Source: Devosia sp. A8/3-2
Lineage (GTDB): Bacteria > Pseudomonadota > Alphaproteobacteria > Rhizobiales > Devosiaceae
DNA: 64,000 nt
Direction: 5' to 3'
NCBI GenBank assembly: GCA_025452255.1
Contig: CP104974.1
Coordinates: 1,799,001-1,863,000, forward strand
The notes beneath the pieces are model-generated. The model worked only from the letters and a program-made list of their open reading frames with translations. It ran no database searches and was not told the origin of the DNA. Below, piece after piece: positions 32,713 to 43,282 of this stretch. Position 1 is the first letter of the stretch. Every line of letters starts with the position of its first letter. A program made the position numbers and the translations under genes.

Positions 32713-32739
32713 AAAAAGAGGCCGCCACGAGGGGCGGCC
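32713..32739 (-). terminator. Orphan minus-strand terminator
   Basis: GGCCGCC and GGCGGCC arms followed on the minus strand by CTCTTTTTGG. It lies upstream of tdk, and no minus-strand gene is visible from here to 33024. It could end a small RNA or lie in the tdk leader. The whole gap 32603-33024 has no convincing coding frame. Confidence 0.6.
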
Positions 32740-33024
32740 GAAATGCCGATCTGATCGGCGGAGCCGGGGTTGGCGGCCGGGCTCCAAAAGGCCGGGCGCG
32801 ACGTTGGGGACGTGGGGCGCGGCAGTCCGGGCTGCATGGGGATCGCCGGGACACGGGGACGCTAGCGGCATTCCATGACGGGGACGTGACATGGCTGTTC
32901 AGCCCGAGTTCAGTTTGCGCCGGATAATGTGAAGTCCTATCTATCGTGCTGAATGTGTTTGCGATTCAGTGATGGCGGCCTGCAAATGGCTGTTTAATAT
33001 CCTCGTCAGTATTGGAGACTGGTT

Positions 33025-33415
33025 ATGAAGGCAGTGGTTCGCGCAATAGCCGCATTTGGATTGACCGTGGCGGCGACTTTGCCGGCGCTGGCTTCACCCG
33101 AGGGCCTGTGGGAAATCGAGAGCAAGGATTCGCGCTACAAAGTGACCCTGTGCGGGGATGGCACCCAGCTGTGTGCCGAACTGATCTGGCTGGGTAATGG
33201 TGCCGATAGCCCGGAGAACCTGCCCTATCTCAATACACTGCTGATCGACCATGCGCCCCAGACCCAACCCAATGAGTGGAAGGGCGAGCTGCACCTTTAT
33301 GGACAGACCGCCGGCGGCACTGATCACCCGAGAAAGCGAGAATTCAATCTCGCTGCAGGGGTGCTTCATGTTCGTCATCTGCCGGACCTATCACATGTAT
33401 CGCTATAGCGATTAG
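33025..33415 (+). CDS. DUF2147-like secreted protein
   Basis: Signal peptide VVRAIAAFGLTVAATLPALA, then EGLWEIESKDSRYKVTLCGDGTQLCAELIWL, the opening typical of DUF2147 proteins (W at start, C-G-x-x-L-C pattern). The frame slips near 33322; the other frame ends GCFMFVICRTYHMYRYSD at 33415. About 129 residues, shorter than canonical members. Probably periplasmic; function unknown. Confidence 0.7.
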
Positions 33416-33441
33416 GGGCGGGTGAGCCCGATCTGACGCGC

Positions 33442-34325
33442 CTAGACCCGCCGCCGCGCCCAGAGCGGGGGCACGGTTTCGACCGAGACGATGGCGAGGA
33501 AAATCAGCGCGGCGCCGAGATAGCCGATGAGCGGCAGGCGTTCGCCCGAGATCAGTGCGCCACCCGGGGCGGCAAACAGGCTTTCAGCGGAGAGGATGAT
33601 CGCGGCATTGGCGGCGGGCAGATATTGCTGGGCGATGGCTCGGCCGGTGAAGGCCACTGCGGTGGAGAAGCAGGCGGAATAGGCGATCTGCATCCAGCCA
33701 TTGCCGATGCTGGCCGAGTCCGGCGCTTCGATCGGCACGGCCAGGATGGCTGAGACGATGCCGACGCTGAGGAAGGTGATCACCGAGAGCAGAATGGGCA
33801 GGCCGGTGGCTGTGGCCAGTGCCCGAGCAGCAGCACATGCAAGGCCCAGAACACGGCGCAGGCGATGATGAGGGCGTCGCCAAGATTGAAGCTATCGAAA
33901 TTGCCGCCATTGAGCAGGTAGATGCCGAGCAGCGCTATGGGCGCGCAGAACCAGATGATGGGGTGGGGCACGATGCGCGCGGCGAGAAGGCCGATGACCG
34001 GGACGAAGAAAACGTAGAGGCCAGTGAGGAAGCCCGAATTGGTCACCGTGGTCAGCATCAGCCCATATTGCTGCAGGATGGAGCCGGCGAAGAAGACCGC
34101 GCACATGAGGGCGACAAGTTGCCATTGGCGCGTGGTCGGGCGAGTGGCAGTGCGGCGGAGTTCGCGCAAGGCGAGCGGGACGATGAGCAGGCCGCCGATG
34201 ATGAAGCGGGTGCCGGAGAAGGTCAGTGGCCCCATGGAATCCATGGCCGATTTCTGCGCCACGAAGGCGAAGCCCCACAGCATGGTGCAGAACAGGAGCG
34301 TCAGGGCGGCTATGGGGCGGGACAT
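33442..34325 (-). CDS. EamA/DMT family transporter
   Basis: Ten-helix drug/metabolite transporter with two EamA repeats: the first has LWGFAFVAQKSAMDSMGPLTFSGTR, and the second has FTGRAIAQQYLPAANAAIILSAESLFAAPGG. The frame slips near 33815 between helices. Corrected length is about 294 residues. Inner membrane; substrate unknown. Confidence 0.88.
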
Positions 34326-34359
34326 GGGTTATGTTTTCGGGTTCGTGGTCTGGAGCCAT

Positions 34360-34405
34360 CCTTCTCCCCTCGTGGGAGAAGGTGCCCGAAGGGCGGATGA
34401 GGGGC
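34360..34405. repeat. Dispersed CTCCCC-type repeat
   Basis: CCTTCTCCCCTCGTGGGAGA and the following AGGTGCCCGAAGGGCGGATG form paired short hairpins between two minus-strand genes. The CCGAAGGGCGGATGAGGGG tail is common in this class of intergenic repeat. Confidence 0.5.
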
Positions 34406-35632
34406 CTAAACTGGCAGCTCCGCATCCAAAGCCGCAATCAGCTGGGCGACTTCCTCGGGCGTGGTGTAGTGGACGAAGGAGAGGCGGAGGACGCCATGGT
34501 TGGGGTCAACGCCGAGGGCCTCGAGCAGGCGCACGGCGTAGAAATTGCCGCCGCTGGCCATGACGCCATGTTTGGCGAGGCGCGCCACGACGGTAGCGCC
34601 GGGTTCGGACAGGATCAGCGAGATGGTGGGGGCGCGGCTTGCGGCGTCGTCGGGGCCGACGAGGCGGACATTGTTTTTGCCGCGGAGGTAATCGAGTAGC
34701 GGCCGGACCAGGGCGATTTCCTGATCGCGCATGGCCTTGCGGGCGCGGGCGAAGGGATTGCCACTGCCGCCGGCGATGTCAGCCACGGTTTCAGAAATAG
34801 TCGGCAATGGCGCCGACGGCGGCGATCTGGGCGTGGTCGGGGCCGGCCGGGGTCAGGCGATAGCGCAGCTTGGCGTCGTTGAAGTAGTGGCCCTGATTGG
34901 GCAGCTCCAGCGCCGGGGAGGGGCGGATGGCCATGACGCCGAGATGGGGGCCATAAACCTTGTAGGCGGAGAACATGTAGATATCGGCGCCCAGCTCGGT
35001 GAGGTCGGGCAGGCCATGGGGGGCATAGCTGACGCCATCAATGGCGGTGACGGCGCCGACGGCATGGGCGCGGGCGCCGATTTCGGCGATGGGGTTGATC
35101 TCGCCGACAATGTTGGAGCAATGCGGGGCGGTGACGAGCCGGACCTTGGCGTCCAGAATGGCGTCGAGCCCGGCGATGGCGAGGCGGCCGGTTTGCGGAT
35201 CGACCTGCCATTCGCGGACTTCAATGCCGCGCGGCGAGGCGACGCCAATTGCCGGTGTTGGCTTCGTGATCCTGATTGGTGACGATAATGGCGTCGCCGG
35301 GCTTGAGCCAGGCGCCGAAGGCATTGGCCAGCACATAGGTATTGGCGGAGGTGGAGGGGCCGAAATGGATCCAGTCGGGATCGACATTGAAGGCTCGGGC
35401 GATGCGCTCGTAGCTACGGTTCATCGCCTCGCCCGCCGCGATGGAGGCGGGGTAGACGCCATAGGGCTGCACTTTGGTGGCGCGGTAGAAATGCTCGGAG
35501 CGTGTCGAGCACGGCGCGGGTGGTATAGGAGCCGCCCGCATTTTCGAAGAAGGCCTGTCCGGCAAGCGAGGGTTCGGCAAAGGCGGGGAAATGCGCGCGA
35601 ATGCGAGAGGGATCGAGAGGCAGGGCGGTCAT
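34406..35632 (-). CDS. PLP-dependent class V aminotransferase (cysteine desulfurase-like)
   Basis: Fold-type I PLP enzyme. The N-terminus has RAHFPAFAEPSLAGQAFFENAGGS, then FGPSTSANTYVLANAFGAWL, the histidine-aspartate NQDHEANTG, APHCSNIVGEINPIAEI, and the PLP lysine in FSAYKVYGPHLG. The C-terminal part has RLSFVHYTTPEEVAQLI. Frame slips near 35500, 35245 and 34800. Corrected length is about 408 residues. The SufS/NifS-type cysteine loop is not evident, so desulfurase activity is doubtful. Confidence 0.82.
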
Positions 35633-35683
35633 CTAATCATCCAATGAGTGCCCGAGATTGGTAGTGGATGATTGGATAAAAGC

Positions 35684-35711
35684 AAACCCCGGCCGTTGCG
35701 GACCGGGGTTT
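35684..35711. terminator. Hairpin terminator
   Basis: AAACCCCGG and CCGGGGTTT arms around a ten-base loop. It ends the minus-strand Spy/CpxP-like gene, and TTT closes the stem on either strand. Confidence 0.65.
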
Positions 35712-35795
35712 GTGCGGCTATTGGTGAGGGTAGCCAAAGCCACGCATGGGACGGCGCCACCACAGGAGGTAGAGGCGGCGCCGAAGGGGGTCTTG

Positions 35796-36425
35796 TTAGC
35801 CGTTGGTGGGTGCGGGCAGGCCCGGCTGGGCGGAGCCGGGGCCGGAATGGCGCGGGCCGTCCTGGCCGGGGCGGCCCCAATTAGGGTGTTCGCCGCGCTC
35901 GGGGTCAGGGCCGCCTGCTGCTCGGGGGTGAGGCTGGCGAAGAAGGCGGTGACCGAGGGCTTGATTGCTTCAAGGGCTGCCAGATTGGCCGAGGTGATGG
36001 CGATGCGGGCGTCGAGCCGGGCCGCGATATCGGGCCTTGCGGCATCGGCTGTGGGGCGGGCAGCCCGGGTGGCGGTGGCGAAATCATCAGCGGCGGCGAG
36101 CACGGCGGTTTTCATGGCATCGAACAAAGGTTGCTGCTCGGCGGTGAGTTCGACCCGGTGGCTGAGCCGGACCAGACCAATCTCGGCAGCTTCGGCGCCA
36201 CGCTCGAAATTGAGGAAGCCCCCGCCATGGCGGACTTCCATATGGCGCTGGAAGCCGGGAAGCTGGCCGGGGCGCTGGAAGCGATTATGGTCGTGGCCGG
36301 GCTTTTGCACATCGGCGGCAGGAGCGGCGGGGGCGGCTTCCCCGGGCGAAGCTGGGGGCAAGGGAGGTGAAGCCAAGGGCGGCGGTCAGCAGCGCCACGA
36401 TGGCGGGCTTGGAGATCGTCTTCAT
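35796..36425 (-). CDS. Spy/CpxP-like periplasmic protein with LTPEQQ motif
   Basis: Signal peptide from ATG 36425 (ISKPAIVALLTAALGFTSLA), then, after a slip near 36370, an alanine/proline segment and a helical domain with VELTAEQQPLFDAMKTAVL and AFFASLTPEQQAALTP, the LTxxQ repeats of Spy/CpxP chaperones. A slip near 35897 hides the natural end QPGLPAPTNG. A G-P-rich tail follows the second motif. Envelope-stress chaperone function is inferred from family. Confidence 0.75.
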
Positions 36426-36549
36426 GGGAGCAAGTCCTTTTGCATGGGACCGGTTCGTCCGGTATCGAAAAGACCATAGGGGAGGCGAACTCTTCGCGAC
36501 CTTGCGGGAGGATGAAGACTTGGTCAGGTTGGTAAGGAAGGGCGGCGAC

Positions 36550-36946
36550 ATGATTGAATTGGTGAATGATCCGTTTCCCGATCTGGCGGCGCTGGATCGG
36601 CTATGGCGCAGCGCTTGGGGCGGGTCCGTAGCGCCCAATTATCGTCGCGTGCTGGAGCGGAGCACTGGCGCATGTCGGGGCCTATGAGGCCGGCGTGCTG
36701 GTGGGGTTTGTCAATGTCGCTCGGGACGGGGGCGTGCATGCCTTTGTGCTCGATACCTGTGTGCACGCGGAGCATCAGCGCAAGGGGATTGCGACGGCGC
36801 TGGTCGGGCGGGCGGCGGAGCTGGCGCGGGCGCGGGGTGCGGAATGGCTGCATGTGGATTTTGAACCGCAGCTGGAGGGGTTTTATCGCGGGTGCGGGTT
36901 CCGGGAGAGTGCGGCGGGGGTGATGCGGTTTGGGGGTGAGGCTTAA
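36550..36946 (+). CDS. GNAT family N-acetyltransferase
   Basis: About 131 residues: an N-terminal MIELVNDPFPDLAALDRLWRS, then, after a slip near 36660, the acetyl-CoA-binding FVLDTCVHAEHQRKGIATALVGRAAELA (Q/R-x-x-G-x-G/A) and FEPQLEGFYRGCGFR. Acceptor substrate unknown. It is divergent from the Spy/CpxP-like gene, 125 bases away. Confidence 0.82.
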
Positions 36947-36957
36947 AGTCCTCGCCA

Positions 36958-37108
36958 TCCACAATGTCATTCCGCTTTCGCGGGAATGACATTGTGGGGG
37001 AAATGGGCTTCTGGCAGGGGCGGGCGCAGAACCCCTCACCCTCGAAAATCCGCTGGACACGGATTTTCTATCCCTCTCCCTCAAGGGGCGAGGGGAAGAG
37101 GGGGCTCG
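36958..37108. repeat. Composite intergenic repeats
   Basis: ATGTCATTCCGCTTTCGCGG with GGAATGACATTG is a short GTGTCATTCC-family hairpin at 36961-36995. A second unit at 37030-37100 contains AACCCCTCACCCTCGAAAAT, an inner GAAAATCCGCTGGACACGGA hairpin and CCCTCTCCCTCAAGGGGCGA. Confidence 0.6.
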
Positions 37109-37109
37109 C

Positions 37110-38530
37110 CTACGATGCGGCAAACTCCTCGTGCCCTAGATAAATCGGATTGCTCAGCGCCCGCCGTATCGGCTGGTGGGTCAGGTCGCTTTCCTTGAGA
37201 CCCCGGGGAGGTCGGGGCCATCGAGGGCGCTGGTAAAGTCGGCAACCAACCGGGCGCGGCTGGCGTCGGCGATGATTTCGGCGCGGATGAAGGTTTTGGC
37301 GCCGGACAAAGCCAGCTCGGTCTGCCAGTCATCGTCGGGGATGACGGTTTCGGCCGAGAGGCCGGCGGCGTCGATCCGAGGCCAGGCGGTCGCCGGCGGC
37401 GCCGCTTATGGTCGCGGTGGCTTTGGCTGCCCCATTGACCGTCGAGCCCATAGGCTGTCCATCGACGGTGATGGAGAGATGCGGGCCCTTGGGGCTTTCG
37501 GTGATGTAGCCGTGGCCGGCTTTTATGGCGGCGAGGACGGCATCTTCGGAAAGTTCGTCGAGCCAGAGGACTGTGGTGGGGCGGGCGAGAACGAGCGGGC
37601 CTTCGGGCAGGAGGCGGTCGGGCTGGTGATAGTCGGAGCCGCCGATGGCTGAAATGCGAAGCCCGGCGGCGAGGCGGCGCTGGTAGCGCTCGAGGGAAAT
37701 CCAGTTCCGGGCCATCCGGTGGATTGCCAGACTTCCATGCAGTCGATTTCGGGCAGCTCATAATCCCGGGGGATGGTCGGCTTGTCATGATTGATCGAGA
37801 GCAGGCCGCCCTTGTCGTGCACCGACTGGGCCAAAGTATGGGCGTCGGAGGGCTGGGTCATGCGGAAATCGATCCAGTCATCAACGCCATAGACATTGGC
37901 ATGGCCGACAGCGGTGGTGATTTCCATGGCCCGCACAAAGATCAGGTCGGGCGAAGAATGCGGGTGGAAATAGCGGCGCTGGGTAATGGTGTTGTGGTCG
38001 GCAATGGCGAGGAAATCGAGGCCCGCCTGCTGGGCGGCGGCGTGGAGGAGTTCGGGGGCGCCTTTGGCGTCGGAATGGAAGGTGTGGCAGTGCAGATCGC
38101 CCTTGTACCAACCCGGTTCGCGGCGGATGGGGAAGGTGCGGGCGGGCTGCGGCGCCAGAGGCCGGGCAGCACTGTCGAGGGTGATGGTGACGGAGGCTTC
38201 GGTGCCCGTTTCGGGGATTTTGTAGAGGCCCAGAATGACGTTCCAGCGGCCGGGCGGGATATCGCCATGGATATAGCCGGGGGTGGCGTCGTCTGTGGCG
38301 ATGAAGAAACTATCGTGGGCGCCGCCGCTCCAGCCGCGGAAACCTTCCTCGGTAGGGTAGCCTTTGTCGCGCGGATCGAAAGCGCCGAGGTCGATGACGC
38401 AGTCTTCGGCCTTGGGATAGGCGAGGGTCACGTCAATGCGCGTGGTGCCGGTGGGGATCTCGAAGGGGATGTAGAAATAGGGATTTTTTGCCCGGTCGGC
38501 GCGGGTGATGGGGGTGGTGATCGTGGTCAT
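37110..38530 (-). CDS. CehA/McbA family PHP-type metallohydrolase
   Basis: Polymerase-and-histidinol-phosphatase-fold hydrolase. After an N-terminal beta domain (ARTFPIRREPGWYKGD), the metal motifs DLHCHTFHSD, FLAIADHNTI, VRAMEITTAVGHANVYG, SINHDKP and GGSDYHQPDRLL appear in order. Frame slips lie near 37700, 37385 and 37190; the corrected end is LGHEEFAAS at 37110, about 473 residues. It lies three bases from the ATPase gene of a sugar ABC transporter, so it probably acts on the transported compound. The substrate cannot be assigned. Confidence 0.82.
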
Positions 38531-38533
38531 GGC

Positions 38534-39647
38534 CTAGAGCTTTTGTTCCCCATCGGCCGGAATGCGGGCGCCGGCGGCATCGAAGAGGTGGACGTGCTCG
38601 GCGGAGAAGCCCAGCGTCACCGCTTCAGCTAGCGCGATGTGGTCGTCGGTGAAGATGCGGGCGGTGAGGCGGGAGCTGTCGGGACGCTCGATGGTGACGA
38701 GGCTTTCGGGGCCCATGTTTTCGTTGGCGAACAGGGTGCCAGAAATGGTGTTGGCGAGGCCCGGTTCTGCGATGGCGAGGTGTTCGGGGCGGATGCCCAG
38801 AGTGAGGGTTTTGCTATTGGCGAGGGCGGCGGCAATGCCTGATGACATGGGGAGGGGTGACAGGGTCAGGCCATCGGCCTTGAGCTGCAATTGACCGTCG
38901 CCTTGGGTTGCTTCCACGGGCACCGGGTTCATGGGGGGATTGCCGACGAAATTGGCGACGAAGGTGGTGGCGGGGCGGCGGTAGATTTCGATGGGCGGGG
39001 CATATTGCACGATGCGGCCCTGATCCATCACGGCGATGCGGGTGGCGAGCGCCATGGCTTCGGCTCTGGTCGTGGGTAACATAGACGGCGGTCATGCCCA
39101 TGTCGCGCTGCAGGTGGTTGAGGAAGCCGCGGGCTTCCGGGCGAAGCTTGGCGTCGAGATTGGAAAGCGGTTCATCGAAAAGATAGACGCGGGATGGATA
39201 GACCAGCGCGCGGGCCAGCGAAGTGCGCTGCTGCTGGCCGCCGGAAATCTGGCTCGGGAGGCGATCCATGAGATGGCCGATCTTGAGCACATCGGCCACT
39301 TCCACGGCGCGGCCATGGCGCTTCTGGATGGGCTCGCCGCGCACCTTGAGCGGGTAGGCGATATTATCGGCCGAGTTCATATGCGGATAGAGCGCATAAT
39401 CCTGAAACACCATGGAAATCTGGCGGTCCTTGGGGTGCAGATTGGTGACGTCGTCGCCCCTGATCAGCACCCGACCGCTGCTGGGCGTTTCAAGGCCCGC
39501 AATCATGCGCAGGCTCGTGGTCTTGCCGCAGCCGGAGGGGCCGAGCAGGCAGACGAATTCGCCATCGCCAATGGCAAAGCTGACATCGGAAACGGCGTTG
39601 AAGCTGCCAAAGGTCTTGGTGACATTCTTGAATTCGACTGAAGCCAT
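38534..39647 (-). CDS. ABC transporter ATPase, UgpC/MalK type
   Basis: Nucleotide-binding subunit of a carbohydrate importer. Walker [20 protein letters not shown]-loop [12 protein letters not shown], signature [16 protein letters not shown] and Walker [17 protein letters not shown]. The frame slips near 39075, and the C-terminal regulatory TOBE region ([29 protein letters not shown]) follows. About 371 residues. Part of the minus-strand operon with the binding protein, the two permeases and the hydrolase. Confidence 0.92.
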
Positions 39648-39659
39648 GAAATGGGGGCC

Positions 39660-40489
39660 CTAGGCTTTGATGCCGCCAAAGAACCGGAAGCCGAACTTCC
39701 AGCTGACGAACAGGTAGAGAATGATGACGGGGAGCGAATAGATCAGCGAATAGGCGGCCAGCAGGGTGACGGTGGGCGTGCCGGCTTCCGAATAGAAGGA
39801 ATAGATGGCGACCGAAGCCGGCATCAGCTTGTCGCTGCGCAGCAGGATGAAGGGGATGAGGAAGCTGCCCCAGATGTTCACGAACGCCCAGACCACGACA
39901 ACCACAATGCCCGGGCGGATCACCGGCAAAGCGACATCGAAAAGGCCTGGACCGGCGAGGCGCCGGCGACCATGGCGCTTTCCTCGTAGGATTTGGGGAT
40001 GGAATCGATGAAGTCGCGCAGGATGAACATGGCGGTGGGGAGCAGGCCCCCGGCAAAGGTGAGGATGACGGCCAGATGGCTATCGATCAGCCCCATAGCG
40101 GAGACGATGAGGAAGATCGGCACCATGGCGGCCGAGCCCGATACGACCGAGGAAAACAGCAGCAGGATATAGGTGACGGCGCCCTTGCCGGGGATGGAGG
40201 AGCGGCTGAGGGCATAGGCGGCCGGGGTCGCTGCGGCGCCCACGAGAATGACGCCGCCAATGGACTGGATCAGGCTGTTCCACAGCGCCTGCATGGCGAA
40301 ATTGTTCTGGAACACGGTCATGAAATTGGACAGCGTCCAGGGATCGGGGATGGCGACGCCCAGCTCGGCTCGCGCATTGAAGGGGGCAAAGATGAACCAG
40401 ATCAGCGGCAGCGCGAAAATGGCGCCGATCAGTGCGGCGAGGGCGGAAAAGGCGATGCGGCCGGCAAAGGCGGGGAAGGTGAGTTTCAT
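39660..40489 (-). CDS. ABC sugar permease, MalG/UgpE type
   Basis: Inner-membrane subunit with about six helices. The EAA loop is visible as SIPKSYEESAMVAGASPVQAF; the frame slips near 39930 within it and continues VIRPGIVVVVVWAFVNIWGSF. The C-terminus ends FRFFGGIKA. It lies between the ATPase and the second permease with tight spacing. Confidence 0.9.
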
Positions 40490-40492
40490 GGC

Positions 40493-41428
40493 TTACACCC
40501 GCTTCTTGCGGCCGATGGTGAGATAGATCAGCGCAAAGGCCGAGTTGATCAGCATGATGATGACGCCGACGGCCGCGCCCTTGCCGAATTCGAAGTCAGT
40601 GGAAGGCCACCCGGTAATTGTAAATCGAGAGCAATTCCGTGCGGTAGGAGGGGCCGCCATTGGTGAGCAGGAATGGGGTGAAGGTGTTGAAGGTCCACAT
40701 GGTGATCAGGATCAGATCAGTCACCACATGGCCCCTGATGAGGGGTAGCGCGATATCCTTGAATTTCTGCCAGGAGGAGGCGCCGGCGACGTCCGCTGCC
40801 TGGAAATAGCTGGGCGGGATCGAGGCAAAGGCCGAGTTGAACAGCATCATGGAGAAGGCGGCGCCGCGCCAGTGTTGAACACCACGATGACCCAGAAGGG
40901 CTGTTGCAGTAGGAAATCGCCCTTGGGCAGGCCGACACTGCCCAGAATGGCATTGAGCGTGCCCTGATCGCGATCGAGGAAAGCAAACCGGGCAAAGCCG
41001 ATCACCACTTCGGGCAGAATCCGGGCGGCAATGACGAAGGTTTCGGTGAGGCGCTTGATCCGGGGCGGCACGGTCTGGATCAGCCGAGCGAGCAGCAGGC
41101 CAAGCAGGGCACGGCCGATCAGCGCCGAGGCCAGCACGAATTGGGTGGTGAGGATGAGTGAGAAACCGAACTGGCCGCGCTGGAAGAAATTGGAAGGGTC
41201 GAACAGCGCGAAGTAATTGGCCGAGCCCACAAATTCGGGATTGAGCGCAGTGCGGCCGAGCAGGGTGCGGTTGGTGAAGGATACGAAGATCACCCAGAAA
41301 AAGGGGATGATCACGAAGAGGGCAACCAGCAGGCCAGCGGGGGTGAGGAAGACGGCGCCGGCACGGTTAGACAACAGGGCGAAGCGGCGGGCGGGTTTGG
41401 GTTCCGATGGTGCTGGTTCAGCTGTCAT
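40493..41428 (-). CDS. ABC sugar permease, MalF/UgpA type
   Basis: Begins MTAEPAPSEPKPARRFALLS, then a first helix LLVALFVIIPFFWVIFVSFT. The EAA loop reads PPSYFQAADVAGASSWQKFKDIALPLI. Frame slips near 40875 and 40605 separate three readable parts; the corrected end is ALIYLTIGRKKRV at 40493. About 312 residues. Partner of the MalG-type permease. Confidence 0.88.
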
Positions 41429-41455
41429 GCCGTTTCCTGATCTCGTCCAGTATGC

Positions 41456-41553
41456 GGTGTCATTCCGGCGAAGGCCGGAACCCATCCTGAGATGATGCCA
41501 AGCCCACGATCTCAGGATGGGCCCCGGCCTTCGTTGGGGTGACACCGTGGGGA
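41456..41553. repeat. Dispersed inverted repeat, GTGTCATTCC family
   Basis: GGTGTCATTCCGGCGAAGGC with GGCCTTCGTTGGGGTGACAC, and an inner pair CCCATCCTGAGAT/ATCTCAGGATGGG. It separates the binding-protein gene from the two permease genes and may tune expression within the operon. Confidence 0.75.
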
Positions 41554-41640
41554 GGGGAGTTCGGTGCGACCGGCGGGCCGGACCCCCAACACCCGATGTC
41601 CCGTGGGACACCGGGCGGTCTCGGGAGGAACCTCGTGCCG

Positions 41641-42989
41641 TCAGAGCAGGCTGACGGTGTTTTCTTCGCCCACGATGCGGATGACCGCGTCGCGATATTG
41701 GGCCATGGCGTCTTCTGGCGAGAGTTCGCCCGAGACGACGCTTTCGGTCATGCGCTGAATTTCGGCGGAGACCGCGTTGTAGTCGGGATCATTCGGCCGG
41801 GCGGTGGTGATCGGCAGCAATTCTCGGCTGGTCTGGGTCAGGAAGGGGCTGTTGGGGATCGCCACATCGGTGCGGGCGGTGATGCGCGGCTGGATCGCTC
41901 GGAAGGCTTCGAGCTGGGCCGGCTCGTTCATGAAGGAGAGCAGCGCCCGGGCTTCCTTGGGCGTATCGGTGGCCGGATTGAGCACAAAGCCGGTGCCGCC
42001 CGAAATGGTGACGAAATCCCGGCCGCGAATGCCCTTACCGGGCTCCTCGGCGGGGATTTTGACCCAGCCCATGACCTTGTCGCGGTCGGCCACGGCAAAT
42101 TCGGAGCCTTCGGGGGTGACCGAGCGGTAGAAATAGTCGCCTTCGAACAGCAGGGCGGTTACGCCATCGTGAAATTGGCGAAGGAGCGATTGCGGCCATC
42201 GGCCAGCAATTGCGCGCGGGCATCGCCGAGCTGCTCATCGACATAGATGGTCTTGTAGAGATTGAGCGTGTCCAGAATGCCCCGGCTGCCCACGATCCAC
42301 TTGCCGTTCTCGTCGAGCACGGTTTCGCCGGTGCCCAGCAGCGCCAGCCAATAGCCCTGCATTGTCGTGGCCTCACCCATGGCGACGCCGGCATTGAGCT
42401 GGATGGGGAAGCTGTCGGGCTTGACCTTCTTGATGGCGCGGGCGGCATCGAGAATGTCGGCCCGGGATGTGGGCTGCCGGGTCTCGGCATCGATGCCGGC
42501 TTCGGTTAGCATGTCCTTGCGGGTATAGAGCATGCGCACATCGGTGCCGAGCGGAATGCCGTAATATTGCTCTTCGTAGATCATCAGGGCGCGCGAGCCT
42601 TCCGACAAGGCGGCCCAGCCGGACCAGTCATCGACTTCGGGGCCGGCCACTTCATTGAGGGGCTTGAGCAGGCCGCCTTCGACGAAGCTGGGGATGAGGA
42701 AGCCGTCGAACGCGGTGACGTCGGGGCCGGCGCCGGTCGAGAAATCGAGCGCCAATTGCTGGGTGAGCTGGGCGTCTTCGCCGCCGAACTGGTTGAGCGT
42801 CACCTTGATATCCGCATTGGCGGCCTCGAAGGCAGGGATGACGCTGTTCTGGATCCACTCGGCGGTGCCGCTGTTGACGCCGCCAATGACGCAGCGGCAG
42901 GTGATTTCGAGGTCGACGGCGAAAGCCGGACCGGCCATTGCAGTAGCGCCGACAAGGCCAAAAGCCGGGGCGCGCAGACGATTGCTCAT
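41641..42989 (-). CDS. Extracellular solute-binding protein (family 1)
   Basis: Periplasmic binding protein of the sugar ABC transporter. A short signal peptide (LVGATAMAGPAFA) precedes LEITCRCVIGGVNSGTAEWI. Type 1 family features include FEAANADIKVTLNQFGGEDAQL, DVTAFDGFLIPSFVEGGLL, EEQYYGIPLGTDVRMLYTRK and, after a slip near 42160, FVLNPATDTPKEARALLSF. About 450 residues. First gene of the minus-strand operon, behind a LacI-type operator candidate at 43087. Confidence 0.9.
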
Positions 42990-43086
42990 CGCAAAAACCT
43001 CCCATGTATTGGCTCCGGATTGGTCCGGTAGCCGGTGTTGGTTCGTGCTTCCGGCGCTGGCCGGAAGGGCATGAACCTCGCAACAA

Positions 43087-43100
43087 TGAACACGTTTTCA
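43087..43100. promoter_or_regulatory. LacI-type operator candidate O1
   Basis: TGAACACGTTTTCA, an imperfect inverted repeat, 98 bases before the binding-protein start. It matches the site at 43251 at 13 of 14 positions. Both lie between the divergent operon and the LacI gene. Confidence 0.55.
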
Positions 43101-43219
43101 CGACTCGTCAATGCGCGGCGCAGCGAAGGCCGAAACGTGCCGGGGCATGGTGGCCATGTTTTGCAAAGGTTGCGTGACAGATCATGCGGATTTCGATTGC
43201 GCGGTGAAAATGGCCGTGC

Positions 43220-43264
43220 TTGACAGTGCGGCAGGCGAAAGCCAGTGTTTTGAACACGATTTCA
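43220..43264 (+). promoter_or_regulatory. LacI-gene promoter region with operator candidate O2
   Basis: TTGACA at 43220-43225 is a perfect -35 element; the -10 is weak (AGTGTT region). The operator candidate TGAACACGATTTCA at 43251-43264 would cover the transcription start, which fits autorepression. A GGGGAGG ribosome site follows at about 43270. Confidence 0.5.
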
Positions 43265-43282
43265 TATCGTGGGGAGGACTAT

